Source of the DNA: Bacteroidales bacterium
GTDB taxonomy: Bacteria > Bacteroidota > Bacteroidia > Bacteroidales > F082
Direction of reading: 5' to 3'
Length of the DNA stretch: 64,000 nucleotides
NCBI GenBank assembly: GCA_016936505.1
Contig: JAFGXS010000056.1
Coordinates: 1 to 64,000, forward strand
Below the pieces are notes generated by a model, which saw only the letters and a list, made by a program, of their open reading frames with translations, did no database searches and was not told the DNA's origin. Position 1 is the first letter of the stretch, and the number at the start of each line of letters is the position of its first letter. Below, in pieces: positions 62,791-64,000 of this stretch. The translations under genes were made by a program, and so were the position numbers.

Positions 62791-63309
62791 TTAGGTAAGA
62801 TCTCTTTCTAACTTTTTAAAGTCTAAATATTTGATGAACCGTGATTCGCAAGTATCATATTCATTAGTAAACCATTCAGTTAGCTTCCTATTTAATTCAA
62901 GAGTTTCTTTATATTTTTGTGAATTTACTCCTTCCTCAGGAGACTTTGCTATTCTATCTAAGTCGCGGGTTGAAGAACTAAAATTTATTGCTTTTTTGCG
63001 AAGTTCATTATAATATATTTCCATTTCGGTCCCGAATAGAAATTTATGTACGTTTGTTTTAGCAATAAATTCATTTAGCATTTTATTATCAATCTCTGCC
63101 TCCCTATTTATTTTATATAAAACATCTTTTGTCATTGTAAATATTTTATATCTCCGGTCGAATAATTCGAGATTAATTTTCTTAATATCAATTTTACGCT
63201 GATACTATGAATTTATTTTATTGATTTTGAATTGCTTCCATGCAATATAGGCAACTGCTACACCTATAGAAGGAGTTAATAGTGCTGATAAAAATTCTAT
63301 GAATTTCAT
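62791..63309 (-). pseudogene. Membrane-anchored unknown protein gene with in-frame amber stop
   Basis: From the ATG at 63309 the frame reads MKFIEFLSALLTPSIGVAVA then YIAWKQFKINKINS, then TAG at 63205-63207. It continues in the same frame without another stop: YQRKIDIKKINLELFDRRYK, IFTMTKDVLYKINREAEIDN ... KFLFGTEMEIYYNELRKKA ... LTEWFTNEYDTCESRFIKYL, ending at 62791. The combination (N-terminal helix, 'LxLFDRRYKIF', 'FLFGxEIxxYLxEI', 'WFxxxfxxxxxxFxkYLdf') is a recurring bacterial protein family of unknown function, about 170 residues. The TAG makes it a probable pseudogene; amber read-through is not excluded. Confidence 0.65.
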
Positions 63310-63657
63310 AATTCGACTTTATGGCTTACGTTTTCAATATTTTATTTGAAAAAACTTTTATTCTTTACAAAATGCTTACAATTAGCAAGTTAATAAAATT
63401 ACAAAAAAGAAAGACATATTATGAGCATAGGTTATTCACAAGAAATGTGCCTTTAGTTGCAGAAATAGTTCTCAAGTGCTGGAATAAATAAAGTAAAAAT
63501 GTTCTATTCGTCCCCCTGCTCGCCCCCCACAAAAAAAAAGCCTCATAAACTATATGTTTACAAGGCTTAAAAATAACTTCACCGGGATTGCTGCACGATA
63601 CCTTAGGGCTCCGAATTCCGAGAACAAGTTTTATATAGGATTTAATATTCGAGTATA
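63310..63657. other. Non-coding stretch with a terminator
   Basis: About 350 bp with no ORF of note. The promoter of the broken membrane-anchored gene should lie in the left part. A hairpin at about 63530-63568 is the terminator of the right-hand lipocalin-like gene. A G+C-rich patch at 63511-63529 has no obvious role. Confidence 0.5.
63530..63568 (-). terminator. Terminator downstream of the lipocalin-like gene
   Basis: On the minus strand a two-part stem, AAGCCT / AGGCTT (63538-63543 with 63563-63568) enclosing TAAAC / GTTTA, is followed by nine T. Strong rho-independent form, about 90 bp after the gene stop at 63658. Confidence 0.75.
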
Positions 63658-64000
63658 TCAGTCAAACACTTTGACAGACTTAGATTTAAATGTCTCAAAA
63701 TGATTTAAATTAATAATTAACAGGGAGTCCGTTAATTGCTCAATTATAACCGGTTTGTCAGGTGAGCACGGTGTACCGCTGAAATAGATATACTTTCCAG
63801 TTACTTTATAGCGGCTGACCTCGCAATCTGGATTCGTGCTACTATAGCTAATATGTGTCCCATCTCTTTTATACCAACTATCATAGGTTTCACCCGAATC
63901 ATATGGAGACCATGCAGGAACGCTTTCTCCATCGGTGGTACACAGCTCAATAACTTTCCACTTGCCAATCAGTTCGGGCGGAATATAACCGACATTATCT
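63658..64000 (-). CDS. Lipocalin-like domain protein, 3' part (runs off window)
   Basis: The C-terminal 113 residues only; the frame is open to the window edge. PPELIGKWKVIELCTTDGES opens a lipocalin-like fold (GxW near the start of strand A), followed by aromatic strands (YDSWYKRDGTHISY, KVTGKYIYFSG) and the end TFKSKSVKVFD. Cysteines in LCTT, DCEV and PCSP suggest disulfides in a secreted protein. The signal or lipobox would be outside the window. Its own terminator lies downstream. Family assignment moderate. Confidence 0.6.
   Translation of the reverse strand, partial: DNVGYIPPELIGKWKVIELCTTDGESVPAWSPYDSGETYDSWYKRDGTHISYSSTNPDCEVSRYKVTGKYIYFSGTPCSPDKPVIIEQLTDSLLIINLNHFETFKSKSVKVFD

Overview
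The window looks like chromosomal DNA of a free-living member of the Bacteroidota, probably near the marine Bacteroidales/Marinilabiliales. The evidence is an AT-rich composition, promoters of the TTTG / TAnnTTTG type (clearest before tRNA-His and parE), a subtilase with a type IX secretion (Por) sorting tail, a PUR-alpha-like DUF3276 protein, a CdsZ-type zinc-ribbon protein, a TPR / outer-membrane-barrel gene pair, and DUF5683 next to parAB. The genus cannot be fixed from this sequence.

Layout. 0-13.5 kb: zinc-ribbon protein, NTPase, prmC, MoCo-carrier-like protein and phosphate permease, S9 peptidase, oligopeptide-type ABC permease, tRNA-His, a small membrane protein, gyrB, then a LacI regulator with a deletion-scarred remnant of a sugar-acid operon. 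13.5-32.8 kb: outer-membrane barrel plus 1011-aa TPR protein, two tandem paralogous hybrid histidine kinases, an alpha-oxoamine-synthase-like enzyme, the RNase P RNA gene, tatA, a secreted subtilase, parE, a TtcA-like enzyme, a NUDIX hydrolase, a dCMP deaminase and a third hybrid kinase with no phospho-acceptor histidine. 32.8-42.5 kb: two SDRs, remnants including an AbiH-like tail, a hemerythrin/PAS protein, and the parA-parB-DUF5683-S9 peptidase-coiled-coil operon. 42.5-55.2 kb: E2 acyltransferase, LolD-type ATPase, a 13-repeat TPR protein, DUF554 / YggS / nucleotidyltransferase, CarboxypepD_reg proteins, and a DHOD-like / GltD-like / FNR-like (Nfn-type) operon. 55.5-61.5 kb: a large receiver plus PEP/pyruvate-binding-domain protein, a diacylglycerol-kinase-like lipid kinase, a SUI1/YciH factor and a beta-hydroxyacid dehydrogenase.

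The last 2.5 kb is accessory and visibly decaying. An HTH gene with a one-base frameshift sits just downstream of about eleven degenerate direct repeats in strict 21-bp register (61581-61811). Three small opposite-strand genes follow, each broken by a stop or frameshifts, and then a lipocalin-like gene that runs off the window.

Most of the window is housekeeping: DNA topology, chromosome partition, translation and tRNA modification, redox balance (Nfn) and envelope proteins. The best candidates for undescribed biology are the 21-bp array with its HTH gene, the receiver / PPDK-N fusion, and the His-to-Tyr hybrid kinase next to otherwise ordinary kinases. No CRISPR array, complete IS element, prophage or intact defence system was seen.
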